A DNA stretch of 64,000 bases, from the NCBI GenBank assembly GCA_024509875.1, contig JAMPIV010004267.1:1-64000 (forward strand), given 5' to 3'. The DNA comes from Oreohelix idahoensis (Eukaryota > Mollusca > Gastropoda > Stylommatophora > Oreohelicidae). The notes below the pieces were generated by a model. It was not told the origin of the DNA. It worked only from the letters and a program-made list of their open reading frames with translations, and did no database searches. The position numbers and the translations under genes are program-made. Shown here piece after piece: positions 46,835 to 61,000 of this stretch (position 1 is the stretch's first letter; each line of letters begins with the position of its first letter).

Positions 46835-47733
46835 TTCTCAATTATTATGCACTAAAACCTATACTAAACAGTTAATAGAATATATAATGTGTGATATGAG
46901 AAGACTTGATAGCATGCATACATAAACACAGTTTTCACAACAACACAACCACTTATCTTGCAAATAGCAAAGTTCCTTCTTTTCTTGTTACAATCGATGG
47001 GCATCAACATCAAAGATGACACAACATAAGCAGAGTCCCATGTCAACTCTCACTACACCCTGACACAGCATGCTATGTTGTCATACACAGCATAGGAAAC
47101 TGGAAACTGGAAACAGTATGCTATGTGATCGTACACAGCACTGGAAACTGGAAACAGCGCAAGTTACCCACTTGTTCCCTCTGTCGTCGCGAAGGTACAC
47201 TGTCTGTCACTCTTGTTGGAAAGAGCTACTTGATATTTCGCACTTGCATATAAAACTGGAACATACTGTAATTCTCATAATGCAGATATCGCTGATGATG
47301 ATGAATCAGGACAGGTCGCCATAACCATGTCAAAGTTTACTTGAAAATTTCACTCCGAAACGTAGAACTGGAAACGTTGCGAAAATGTCATATGGAGGCA
47401 TGTAAACACAAGACGCTTCACCGTGTCACCGATTAAAGGTCATGAGTGACACACAACTGTCTGTGTATTGTAGAGGCGTTGCCGATTACAGGTCACGATC
47501 AACACAAAAAATTGTAGAAGATTCGCCTTTGTTTCTTAACAATGTAGAAGTAAGAAAAGGCGTTATAAATCCAAGTCACGCCCACATAGGGCTATTCATT
47601 GCTCTTATAACCTTACCATGATACTGATAAAGTCTGATGCTCTTATAACGCGAATTCGTGGTCATTACGCCCGAAAGGTTGGCCCACCACTGATAAAGAC
47701 TGAAATCTTGGTATATACAATGGTGATAAATTA
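46835..47733. other. Element interior, right end (leader side in minus orientation)
   Basis: No open frame of note. A short duplication (TATGCTATGTGATCGTACAC, GGAAACTGGAAACAG) occurs at 47070-47160. Next to the LTR at 47733 there is no obvious tRNA primer complement starting TGG on the minus strand; a GTGGTGGGCC-like phrase lies about 40 bases in. Confidence 0.5.
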
Positions 47734-49033
47734 TATCCCTCTTGATGTGATTAGACTGATTGTAGTACATGCGCCCACACAGAGCAGATGATAAATAGGT
47801 TAGCTCTGCATTGTCCCTGTGTATAAAGTCTATAGTGAGTGGTATGAAAGGTACAGTCACTCACCCTGTACTGTCAAGCATAGATCAACGAATCAGACTA
47901 GTGTTCATTTCCAATTGACAGCACATGATTTATTCACACAGCAACATCAATCCGATACGATACACTACACAGGTACAACAGGATACACAAAAATCAATAA
48001 TAATCAATTGCGCAGAATGTTACAGCTGTTCAGTATGATGTAAACCCTGTTTACATCGCAGTTCTAATGTTACATCAGTAAATTCACCAGAACGACTGCT
48101 GACACTGCAGTTACAAAACCCGCCACACAGGCGTACATCTATAGGACTCCCTCAACGACTGCATACCCCTGCAGTTAACAAAACGCCATACAGGCTTGAA
48201 TCTATATATCCTAGCAGTTCTAATGTTCCACCAGAACGACTGCTGACACTGCAGTTACAAAACGCCACCCAGGCTTAAATCTATATATACTCAAAAGACT
48301 GTCCGCTCTGTAGTCTATAAGTAATCTGGCCTACACAACTCCTGGCCTTATAATCTCTTCAATAACTCTGATATCTGTTCATGGATCCTTAAATCTATAT
48401 ATACTCAAAAGACTGTCCTCTCTGTAGTCTATAAGTAATCTGGCCTACACAACTCCTGGCCTTATAATCTTTTCGATAACTCTCCCTTCATAAGGAACAA
48501 TGGCCTAACTATCTCCTAGCGCCGTTCCTGCACAATAGAAATCTATCAGGGAGGTAAATATGATCCCAAAACATCGGCCTGTATACACCAAGGCCTCAGA
48601 ACATGTCCTTAACATAAAGTACACCTTATCTTCTCTTATCTCATCTTATCTGCAGATTTATCACATCTTATCTGCAGATTTATCACATCTTATCTACAGA
48701 TAAACACACTTAAATAGGTGTACTAGTACACCTCGAAAAATGGCCAAATATCGTTCCCTTACACTACCCTTGGGAACACACACAAGATACTGGGCTGACT
48801 CCAGTCACCCGCCCAAACTTAGACTGTCACGGGATGACACATCTCCCGCACAAAAACAGTCACCGGACCCGGCTGTTTCGGACTACCCGTGAGCTATTCA
48901 CAGCCGGCCGAAACCGTGAGACTATTCACAGCCGTACACTCTGCTAACGAAACCAGTAAACAAGAATAACTACAACCCTGAATTCACACTGTATAATCAG
49001 TATAGTACGTATCATTCCCCTTTGACCTTTACA
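47734..49033 (-). repeat. Long terminal repeat, right copy (1300 bp)
   Basis: Nearly identical to the left copy over its first 1.1 kb (single differences such as CCCACACAG for CCCAAACAG, TTCATTTCCAATTG for TTCAATTTCAATTG). It lacks or reshuffles about 50 bases near 48900-48965. The internal 114-base duplication is also present here, so it predates insertion. Confidence 0.8.
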
Positions 49034-52000
49034 CTTATTTACATTGTTGTTCTCCTACAAGGCTTACTTACATTGTTGTTCTCCTACAAAGACTTACTTA
49101 CATTGTTGTTCTCCTACAAGACTTACTTACATTGTTGTTCTCCTACAAGGCTTACTTACATTATTGTTCTCCTACAAGACTTACTTACATTGTTGTTCTC
49201 CTACAAAGACTTACTTACATTGTTGTTCTCCTACAAGGCTTACTTACATTGTTGTTCTCCTACAAGGCTTACTTACGTTGTTGTTCTCCTACAAGACTTA
49301 CTTACATTGTTGTTCTCCTACAAAGACTTACTTACATTGTTGTTCTCCTACAAGACTTACTTACATTGTTGTTCTCCTACAAAGACTTACTTACCTTGTT
49401 GTTCTGCTACAAGACTTACTTACATTGTTGTTCTCCTACTAGGCTTACTTACATTGTTGTTCTCCTACAAAGACTTACTTACATTGTTGTTCTCCTACAA
49501 GACTTACTTACATTGTTGTTCTCCTACAAAGACTTACTTACATTGTTGTTCTCCTACAAGGCTTACTTACATTGTTGTTGTCCTACAAAGACTTACTTAC
49601 ATTGTTGTTCTCCTACAAGACTTACTTACATTGCTGATCTCCTACAAAGACTTACTTACATTGTTGTTCTCCTACAAGACTTACTTACATTGCTGTTCTC
49701 CTACAAAGGCTTACTTACATTGTTGTTCTCCTACAAGACTTACTTACATTGTTGTTCTCCTACAAAGACTTACTTACATTGTTGTTCTCCTATAAGGCTT
49801 ACTTACATTGTTGTTCTCCTACAAAGACTTACTTACATTGCTGTTCTCCTACAAAGACTTACTTACATTGTTGTTCTCCTACAAAGACTTACTTACATTG
49901 TTGTTCTCCTACAAGGCTTACTTACATTGTTGTTCTCCTACAAAGATTTACTTACATTGTTGTTCTCCTACAAAGATTTACTTACATTGTTGTTCTCCTA
50001 CAAAGAATTACTTACATTGTTGATCTCATACAAAGGCTTACTTACATCGTTGTTCTCCTACAAAGGCTTACTTACATTGTTGTTCTCCTACAAAGGCTTA
50101 CTTACATTGTTGTTCTCCTGCAAAGGCTTACATACGTTGTTGTTCTCCTACAAAGGCTTACTTACATTGTTGTTCTTCTACAAAGACTTACTTACATTGT
50201 TGATCTCCTACAAAGGCTTACTTACATTGTTGTTCTCCTACAAAGGCTTACTTACGTTGTTGTTCTCCTACAAAGGCTTACTTACATTGTTGTTCTCCTA
50301 CAAAGACTTACTTATGTTGTTGTTTTCCTTCAAAGACTTACTTACATTGTTGTTCTCCTACAAAGACTTACTTACATTGTTGTTCTCCTGCAAGACTTAC
50401 TTACATTGTTGTTCTCCAACAAAGGCTTATTTACATTGTTGTTCTCCTACAAGGCTTACTTACATTGTTGTTCTCCTACAAAGACTTACTTACATTGTTG
50501 TTCTCCTACAAAGACTTACTTACATTGTTGTTCTCCTACAAGACTTACTTACATTGTTGTTCTCCTACAAATGCTTATTTACATTGTTGTTCTCCTACAA
50601 AGACTTACTTACATTGTTGCTCTCCTACAAAGACTTACTTACATTGTTGTTCTCCTACAAAGACTTACTTACATTGTTGTTCTCCTACAAGACTTACTTA
50701 CATTGTTGTTCTCCTACAAATGCTTATTTACATTGTTGTTCTCCTACAAGACTTACTTACATTGTTGTTCTCCTACAAAGACTTACTTACATTGTTGTTC
50801 TCCTACAAAGACTTACTTACATTGTTGTTCTCCTACAAGACTTACTTACATTGTTGTTCTCCTACAAAGACTTACTTACATTGTTGTTCTCCTACAAAGA
50901 CTTACTTACATTGTTGTTCTCCTACAAGACTTACTTACATTGTTGTTCTCCTACAAAGACTTACTTACATTGTTGTTCTCCTACAAAGACTTACTTACAT
51001 TGTTGTTCTCCTACAAAGACTTACTTACATTGTTGTTCTCCTACAAAGACTTACTTACATTGTTGTTCTCCTACAAGGCTTACTTACATTATTGTTCTCC
51101 TACAAGGCTTACTTACATTGTTGTTCTCCTACAAAGACTTACTTACATTGTTGTTCTCCTACAAGACTTACTTACATTGTTGTTCTCCTACAAAGACTTA
51201 CTTACATTGTTGTTCTCCTACAAAGACTTACTTACATTGTTGTTCTCCTACAAAGACTTACTTCCATTGTTGTTCTCCCGCAAGACTTACTTACATTGTT
51301 GTTCTCCTACAAAGACTTACTTACAGTGTTGTTCTCCTACAAAGATTTACTTACATTGTTGTTCTCCTACAAGCTTACTTACATTTTTGTTCTCCTACAA
51401 GGCTTACTTACATTGTTGTTCTCCTACAAAGAATTACTTACATTGTAGTTCTCCTACAAAGACTTACTTACAATGTTTTTCTCCTACAAAGACTTACTTA
51501 CATTGTTGTTCTCCTACAAAGACTTACTTACATTGTTGTTCTCCTACACAGACTTACTTACATTGTTGTTCTCCTACAAGGCTTACTTACATTGTTGTTC
51601 TCCTACAAAGACTTACTTACATTGTTGTTCTCCTACAAAACTTACTTACATTGTTGTTCTCCTACAAAGGCTTACTTACATTGTTGTTCTCCTACAAAGA
51701 CTTACTTACATTGTTGTTCTCCTACAAGGCTTACTTACATTGTTGTTCTCCTACAAGACTTACTTACATTGTTGTTCTCCTAGAAAGACTTACTTACATT
51801 GTTGTTCTCCTACAAAACTTACTTACATTGTTGTTCTCCTACAAGACTTACTTACATTGTTGTTCTTCTACAAGGCTTACTTACATTGTTGTTCTCCTAC
51901 AAGGCTTACTTACATTGTTGTTCTCCTACAAGACTTACTTACATTGTTGTTCTCCTACAAAACTTACTTACATTGTTGTTCTCCTACAAGGGTTACTTAC

Positions 52001-55000
52001 ATTGTTGTTCTCCTACAAAGACTTACTTACATTGTTGTTCTCCTACAAAGACTTACATACATTGTTGTTCTCCTACAAAGACTTACTTACATTGTTGTTC
52101 TCCTACAAAGACTTACTTACATTGTTGTTCTCCTACAAGGCTTACGTACATTGTTGTTCTCCTACAAAGACTTACTTACATTGTTGTTCTCCTACAAAGA
52201 CTTACATACATTGTTGTTCTCCTGCAAGACTTACTTACATTGTTGTTTTCCAACAAAGGCTTATTTACATTGTTGTTCTCCTACAAGGCTTACTTACATT
52301 GTTGTTCTCCTACAAAGACTTACTTACATTGTTGTTCTCCTACAAAGACTTACTTACATTGTTGTTCTCTTACAAGACTTACTTACATTGTTGTTCTCCT
52401 ACAAAAGCTTATTTACATTGTTGCTCTCCTACAAAGACTTACTTACATTGTTGTTCTCCTACAAAGACTTACTTACATTGTTGTTCTTCTTCAAGACTTA
52501 CTTATATTGTTGTTCTCCTACAAAGACTTACTTACATTGTTGTTCTCCTGCAAAGGATTATTTACATTTTTGTTCTCCTACAAAGACTTACTTACATTGT
52601 TGTTCTCCTGCAAAGGCTTATTTACATTTTTGTTCTCCTACAAGGCTTACTTACATTGTTGTTCTCCTACAAAGACTTACTTACATTGTTGTTCTCCTAC
52701 AAAGACTTACTTACATTGTTGTTATCCTACAAGACTTACTTACATTGTTGTTCTCCTACAAGACTTACTTCCATTTTTGTTCTCCTACAAGACTTACTTA
52801 CATTGTTGTTCTCCTACAAGACTTACTTACATTGTTGTTCTCCTACAAAGACTTACTTACATTGTTGTTCTCCTACAAGACTTACTTACATTGTTGTTCT
52901 CCTACAAGGCTTACTTACATTGTTGTTCTTCTACAAAGACTTACTTACATTGTTGTTCTCCTGCAAGACTTACTTACATTGTTGTTCTCCTACAAGACTT
53001 ACTTACATTGTTGTTCTCCTACAAAACTTACTTACATTGTTGTTCTCCAACAAGGCTTACTTACATTGTTGTTCTCCTACAAAGACTTACTTACATTGTT
53101 GTTCTCCTACAAAGACTTACTTACATTGTTGTTCTCCTACAAAGGCTTATTTACGTTGTTGTTCTCCTACAAAGGCTTACTTACATTGTTGTTCTCCTAC
53201 AAAGACTTACTTATGTTGTTGTTCTCCTACAAAGACTTACTTACATTGTTGTTCTCCTACAAAGACTTACTTACATTGTTTTTCCCCTGCAAGACTTACT
53301 TACATTGTTGTTCTCCTACAAAGGCTTATTTACATTGTTGTTCTCCTACAAGGCTTACTTACATTGTTGTTCTCCTACAAGGCTTACTTACATTGTTGTT
53401 CTCCTACAAAGACTTACTTACATTGTTGTTCTGCTACAAGACTTACTTACATTGTTGTTCTCCTACAAAGGCTTACTTACATTGTTGTTCTCCTACAAAG
53501 ACTTACGTTGTTGTTCTCCTACAAAGACTTACTTACATTGTTGTTCTCCTACAAGACTTACTTACATTGTTGTTCTCCTACAAAGACTTACTTACATTGT
53601 TGTTCTCCTACAAAGACTTACTTACATTGTTGTTCTCCTACAAAGACTTACTTCCATTGTTGTTCTCCTACAAGACTTACTTACATTGTTGTTCTCCTAC
53701 AAAGACTTCCTTACACTGTTGTTCTCCTACAAAGATTTACTTACACTGTTGTTCTCCTACAAGCTTACTTACATTTTTGTTCTCCTACAAGGCTTACTTA
53801 CATTGTTGTTCTCCTACAAAGAATTACTTACATTGTAGTTCTCCTACAAAGACTTACTTACAATGTTTTTCTCCTACAAAGACTTACTTACATTGTTGTT
53901 CTCCTACAAAACTTACTTACATTGTTGTTCTCATACAAAGGCTTACTTACATTGTTGTTCTCCTACAAAGACTTACGTACATTGTTGTTCTCCTACAAGG
54001 CTTACTTACATTGTTGTTCTCCTACAAGGCTTACTTACATTGTTGTTCTCCTACAAGGCTTACTTACATTGTTGTTTTCCTACAAGACTTACTTACATTG
54101 TTGTTCTCCTACAAAGACTTACTTACATTGTTGTTCTCCTACAAAACTTACTTACATTGTTTTTCTCCTACAAGACTTACTTACATTGTTGTTCTCCTAC
54201 AAGACTTACTTACATTGTTGTTCTCCTACAAAACTTACTTACATTGTTGTTCTCCAACAAGGCTTACTTACATTGTTGTTCTCCTACAAAGGCTTACTTA
54301 CGTTGTTGTTCTCCTACAAAGGCTTACTTACATTGTTGTTCTCCTACAAAGACTTACTTACGTTGTTGTTCTCCTACAAGAACTTACTTAACATTGTTGT
54401 TCTCCTACAAAGACTTACTTACATTGATTTTTGTCTCCTGCAAGACTTACTTACATTGTTGTTCTCCTACAAAGGCTTATTTACATTGATGTTCTCCTTA
54501 CAAGGCTTACTTATTTACATTGTTGTTCTCCTACAAGACTTACTTACATTGTTGTTCTCCTACAAAGGCTTACTTACATTGTTGTTCTCCTACAAGGCTT
54601 ACTTACATTGTTGTTCTCCTACAAAGGCTTACTTACATTGTTGTTCTCCTACAAAGACTTACTTACATTGTTGTTCTCCTACAAAGACTTACTTACATTG
54701 TTGTTCTCCTACAAAGACTTACTTACATTGTTGTTCTCCTGCAAGACTTACTTACATTGTAGTTCTCCTACAAAGGCTTATTTACATTGTTGTTCTCCTA
54801 CAAGGCTTACTTACATTGTTGTTCTCCTACAAGGCTTACTTACATTGTTGTTCTCCTACAAGACTTACTTACATTGTTGTTCTCCTACAAAACTTACTGA
54901 CATTGTTGTTCTCCTACAAGGCTTACTTACATTGTTGTTCTCCTACAAGACTTACTTACATTGTTGTTCTCCTACAAAGACTTACTTACATTGTTGTTCT

Positions 55001-58000
55001 CCTACAAGACTTACTTACATTGTTGTTCTCCTACAAAGACTTACTTACATTGTTGTTCTCCTACAAAACTTACTTACATTGTTGTTCTCCTACAAGGCTT
55101 ACTTACATTGTTGTTCTCCTACAAAGACTTACTTACATTGTTGTTCTCCTACAAGGCTTACTTACATTGTTGTTCTCCTACAAAGACTTACTTACATTGT
55201 TGTTCTCCTACAAAGACTTACTTACATTGTTGTTCTCCTACAAGGCTTACTTACATTGTTGTTCTCCTACAAAGATTTACTTACATTGTTGTTCTCCTAC
55301 AAAGATTTACTTACATTGTTGTTCTCCTACAAAGACTTACTTACATTGTTGATCTCATACAAAAGGCTTACTTACATCGTTGTTCTCCTACAAAGGCTTT
55401 ACTTTACATTTGTTGTTCTCCTACAAAGGCTTACTTACATTGTTGTTCTCCTACAAAGGCTTACATACGTTGTTGTTCTCCTACAAAGGCTTACTTACAT
55501 TGTTGTTCTTCTACAAAGACTTACTTACATTGTTGATCTCCTACAAAGGCTTACTTACATTGTTGTTCTCCTACAAAGGCTTACTTACGTTGTTGTTTTC
55601 CAACAGAGGCTTACTTACATTGTTGTTCTCCTACAAAGACTTACTTACGTTTTGGTTTTCCTTCAAAGACTTACTTACATTGTTGTTCTCCTACAAAGAC
55701 TTACTTACATTGTTGTTCTCCTGCAAGACTTACTTACATTGTTGTTCTCCTACAAAGGCTTATTTACATTGTTGTTCTCCTACAAGGCTTACTTACATTG
55801 TTGTTCTCCTACAAGCTTACTTACATTTTTGTTCTCCTACAAAGACTTACTTACATTGTTGTTCTCCTACAAAGAATTACTTACATTGTTGTTCTCCTAC
55901 AAGACTTACTTACATTGTTGTTCTCCTACAAAGACTTACTTACATTGTTGTTCTCCTACAAAGACTTACTTACATTGTTGTTCTCCTACAAGGCTTACTT
56001 ACATTGTTGTTCTCCTACAAAGACTTACTTACATTGTAGTTCTCCTACAAAGACTTACTTACACTGTTGTTCTCCTACAAAGATTTACTTACATTGTTGT
56101 TCTCCTACAAGCTTACTTACATTTTTGTTCTCCTACAAGGCTTACTTACATTGTTGTTCTCCTACAAAGAATTACTTACATTGTAGTTCTCCTACAAAGA
56201 CTTACTTACAATGTTTTTCTCCTACAAAGACTTACTTACATTGTTGTTCTCCTACAAAGACTTACTTACATTGTTGTTCTCCTACAAAGACTTACTTACA
56301 TTGTTGTTCTCCTACAAGGCTTACTTACATTGTTGTTCTCCTACAAAGACTTACTTACATTGTTGTTCTCCTACAAAACTTACTTACATTGTTGTTCTTT
56401 TACAAAGGCTTACTTACATTGTTGTTCTCCGACAAAGACTTACTTACATTGTTGTTCTCCTACAAGGCTTACTTACATTGTTGTTCTCCTACAAGACTTA
56501 CTTACATTGTTGTTCTCCTAGAAAGACTTACTTACATTGTTGTTCTCCTACAAGGCTTACGTACATTGTTGTTCTCCTACAAAGACTTACTTACATTGTT
56601 GTTCTTCTACAAGGCTTACTTACATTGTTGTTCTCCTACAAGACTTACTTACATTGTTGTTCTCCTACAAAGACTTACTTACATTGTTGTTCTCCTGCAA
56701 AACTTACTTACATTGTTGTTCTCCTACAAGGCTTACTTACATTGTTGTTCTCCTACAAAGACTTACTTCCATTGTTGTTCTCCTACAAGACTTACTTACA
56801 TTGTAGTTCTCCTACAAAGACTTACTTACACTGTTGTTCTCCTACAAAGATTTACTTACATTGTTGTTCTCCTACAAGCTTACTTACATTTTTGTTCTCC
56901 TACAAGGCTTACTTACATTGTTGTTCTCCTACAAAGAATTACTTACATTGTAGTTCTCCTACAAAGACTTACTTACAATGTTTTTCTCCTACAAAGACTT
57001 ACTTACATTGTTGTTCTCCTACAAAGACTTACTTACATTGTTGTTCTCCTACAAAGACTTACTTACATTGTTGTTCTCCTACAAGGCTTACTTACATTGT
57101 TGTTCTCCTACAAAGACTTACTTACATTGTTGTTCTCCTACAAAACTTACTTACATTGTTGTTCTTTTACAAAGGCTTACTTACATTGTTGTTCTCCGAC
57201 AAAGACTTACTTACATTGTTGTTCTCCTACAAGGCTTACTTACATTGTTGTTCTCCTACAAGACTTACTTACATTGTTGTTCTCCTAGAAAAGACTTACT
57301 TACATTGTTGTTCTCTCCTACAAAACTTACTTACATTGTTGTACACTCCTACAAGACTTACTTAACATTGTTGTTCTTTCTACAAAGGCTTACTTACATT
57401 GTTGTTCTCCTACAAGGCTTACTTACATTGTTGTTCTCCTACAAGACTTACTTACATTGTTGTTCTCCTGCAAAACTTACTTACATTGTTGTTCTCCTAC
57501 AAGGCTTACTTACATTGTTGTTCTCCTACAAAGACTTACTTACATTGTTGTTCTCCTACAAAGACTTACATACATTGTTGTTCACCTACAAAGACTTACT
57601 TACATTGTTGTTCTCCTACAAAGACTCCTTTACATTGTTTTTTTCCTACAAGGCTTCGTGTAACCATTGTTGTTCTCTACAAAAGACTTACTTCTCCATT
57701 GTTGTTCTCCTACAAAGACTTACTTACATTGTTGTTCTCCTACAAGACTTACTTACATTGTTGTTCTCCTACAAAGACTTACTTACATTGTTGTTCTCCT
57801 ACAAAGACATACTTACATTGTTGTTCTCCTACAAAACTTACTTCCATTGTTTTTCTCCTACAAGACTTACTTACATTGTTGTTCTCCTACAAAGACTTAC
57901 TTACATTGTTGTTCTCCTACAAGGCTTACTTACATTGTTGTTCTCCTACAAAGACTTACTTACATTGTTGTTCTCCTACAAAGACTTACTTACATTGTTG

Positions 58001-61000
58001 TTCTCCTACAACAAAGACTTGCTGCCATTGTTGTTCTCCTACAAGACTTACTTACATTGTTGTTCTTCCTACAAAGACTTACTTACACTGTTGTTTCTCC
58101 TACAAAGATTTTTACTTACATTGTTGTTCTCCTACAAGCTTTACTTACTTTTTTGTTCTCCTACAAGGCTTACTTACATTGTTGTTCTCCTACAAAGAAT
58201 TACTTACATTGTTGTAGTTCTCTTCTACAAAGACTTACTTACATTTCTCCTACAAAGACTTACTTACATTGTTGTTCTCCTACAAAGACTTACTTACATT
58301 GTTGTTCTCCTACAAAGACTTACTTACATTGTTGTTCTCCTACAAGGCTTACTTACATTGTTGTTCTCCTACAAAGACTTACTTACATTGTTGTTCTCCT
58401 ACAAAACTTACTTACATTGTTGTTCTCCTACAAAGGCTTACTTACATTGTTGTTCTCCGACAAAGACTTACTTACATTGTTGTTCTCCTACAAGGCTTAC
58501 TTACATTGTTGTTCTCCTATACAAGACTTACTTACATTGTTGTTCTCCTACAAAGACTTGTTGTTCTCCTACAAGGCTTACTTACATTGTTGTTCTCCTA
58601 CAAAGACTTACTTACATTGTTGTTCTCCTACAAAGACTTACTTACATTGTTGTTCTCCTACAAAGACTTACTTACATTGTTGTTCTCCTACAAAGACTTA
58701 CTTACATTGTTGTTCTCCTACAAAGACTTACTTACATTGTTGTTCTCCTACAAAGACTTACTTACATTGTTGTTCTCCTACAAAGACTTACTTACATTGT
58801 TGTTCTCCTACAAAGACTTACTTACATTGTTGTTCTCCTACAAAGACTTACTTACATTGTTGTTCTCCTACAAAGACTTACTTCCATTGTTGTTCTCCTA
58901 CAAGACTTACTTACATTGTTGTTCTCCTACAAAGACTTACTTACACTGTTGTTCTCCTACAAAGATTTACTTACATTGTTGTTCTCCTACAAGCTTACTT
59001 ACATTTTTGTTCTCCTACAAGGCTTACTTACATTGTTGTTCTCCTACAAAGAATTACTTACATTGTAGTTCTCCTACAAAGACTTACTTACAATGTTTTT
59101 CTCCTACAAAGACTTACTTACATTGTTGTTCTCCTACAAAGACTTACTTACATTGTTGTTCTCCTACAAAGGCTTACTTACATTGTTGTTCTCCTACAAA
59201 GACTTACTTACATTGTTGTTCTCCTGCAAAACTTACTTACATTGTTGTTCTCCTACAAGGCTTACTTACATTGTTGTTCTCCTACATTGTTGTTCTCCTA
59301 CAAGGCTTACTTACATTGTTGTTCTCCTACAAGGCTTACTTACATTGTTGTTCTCCTACAAGACTTACTTACATTGTTGTTCTCCTACAAAGACTTACTT
59401 ACATTGTTGTTCTCCTACAAAACTTACTTACATTGTTTTTCTCCTACAAGACTTACTTACATTGTTGTTCTCCTACAAGACTTACTTACATTGTTGTTCT
59501 CCTACAAAACTTACTTACATTGTTGTTCTCCAACAAGGCTTACTTACATTGTTGTTCTCCTACAAAGGCTTACTTACGTTGTTGTTCTCCTACAAAGGCT
59601 TACTTACATTGTTGTTCTCCTACAAAGACTTACTTACGTTGTTGTTCTCCTACAAAGACTTACTTACATTGTTGTTCTCCTACAAAGACTTACTTACATT
59701 GTTTTTCTCCTGCAAGACTTACTTACATTGTTGTTCTCCTACAAAGGCTTATTTACATTGATGTTCTCCTACAAGGCTTACTTACATTGTTGTTCTCCTA
59801 CAAGGCTTACTTACATTGTTGTTCTCCTACAAAGACTTACTTACATTGTTGTTCTCCTACAAGGCTTACTTACATTGTTGTTCTCCTACAAAGGCTTACT
59901 TACATTGTTGTTCTCCTACAAAGACTTACTTACATTGTTGTTCTCCTACAAAGACTTACTTACATTGTTGTTCTCCTACAAAGACTTACTTACATTGTTG
60001 TTCTCCTGCAAGACTTACTTACATTGTTGTTCTCCTACAAAGGCTTATTTACATTGTTGTTCTCCTACAAGGCTTACTTACATTGTTGTTCTCCTACAAG
60101 GCTTACTTACATTGTTGTTCTCCTACAAGGCTTACTTACATTGTTGTTCTCCTACAAAACTTACTTACATTGTTGTTCTCCTACAAGGCTTACTTACATT
60201 GTTGTTCTCCTACAAGACTTACTTACATTGTTGTTCTCCTACAAAGACTTACTTACATTGTTGTTCTCCTACAAAGACTTACTTACATTGTTGTTCTCCT
60301 ACAAGACTTACTTACATTGTTGTTCTCCTACAAAGACTTACTTACATTGTTGTTCTCCTACAAAACTTACTTACATTGTTGTTCTCCTACAAGGCTTACT
60401 TACATTGTTGTTCTCCTACAAAGACTTACTTACATTGTTGTTCTCCTACAAGGCTTACTTACATTGTTGTTCTCCTACAAAGACTTACTTACATTGTTGT
60501 TCTCCTACAAAGACTTACTTACATTGTTGTTCTCCTACAAGGCTTACTTACATTGTTGTTCTCCTACAAAGATTTACTTACATTGTTGTTCTCCTACAAA
60601 GATTTACTTACATTGTTGTTCTCCTACAAAGACTTACTTACATTGTTGATCTCATACAAAGGCTTACTTACATCGTTGTTCTCCTACAAAGGCTTACTTA
60701 CATTGTTGTTCTCCTACAAAGGCTTACTTACATTGTTGTTCTCCTACAAAGGCTTACATACGTTGTTGTTCTCCTACAAAGGCTTACTTACATTGTTGTT
60801 CTTCTACAAAGACTTACTTACATTGTTGATCTCCTACAAAGGCTTACTTACATTGTTGTTCTCCTACAAAGGCTTACTTACGTTGTTGTTTTCCAACAGA
60901 GGCTTACTTACATTGTTGTTCTCCTACAAAGACTTACTTACGTTTTGGTTTTCCTTCAAAGACTTACTTACATTGTTGTTCTCCTACAAAGACTTACTTA

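Larger units (their letters stand above)
41481..49033 (-). mobile_element. LTR-type retroelement, about 7.55 kb, nested in the satellite; probably non-autonomous
   Basis: Two direct repeats of about 1.3 kb (41481-42832, 47734-49033) flank a 4.9-kb interior, and the same satellite lies on both outer sides. CTTACTT (41474-41480) and CTTATTT (49034-49040) abut the two ends, close to a target duplication, but the tandem context makes this weak. Read on the minus strand the element begins TGT and ends ATA, a non-canonical TG..TA pair. Minus-strand interior frames (46834-45080) give a coiled-coil, gag-like protein and a basic C-terminal part. No protease, RT, RNase H or integrase is seen in the remaining interior. 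The minus orientation rests only on these frames. Confidence 0.72.

Noticed and set aside
49749..55352. A 1867-codon open frame, and other frames of 500-970 codons in the same region, as giant repeat-protein genes
   Set aside because: The monomer has no stop in any plus frame, frames of similar size overlap in all three phases, and mixed 29/30-bp units shift the phase constantly. No signal of a selected frame remains.
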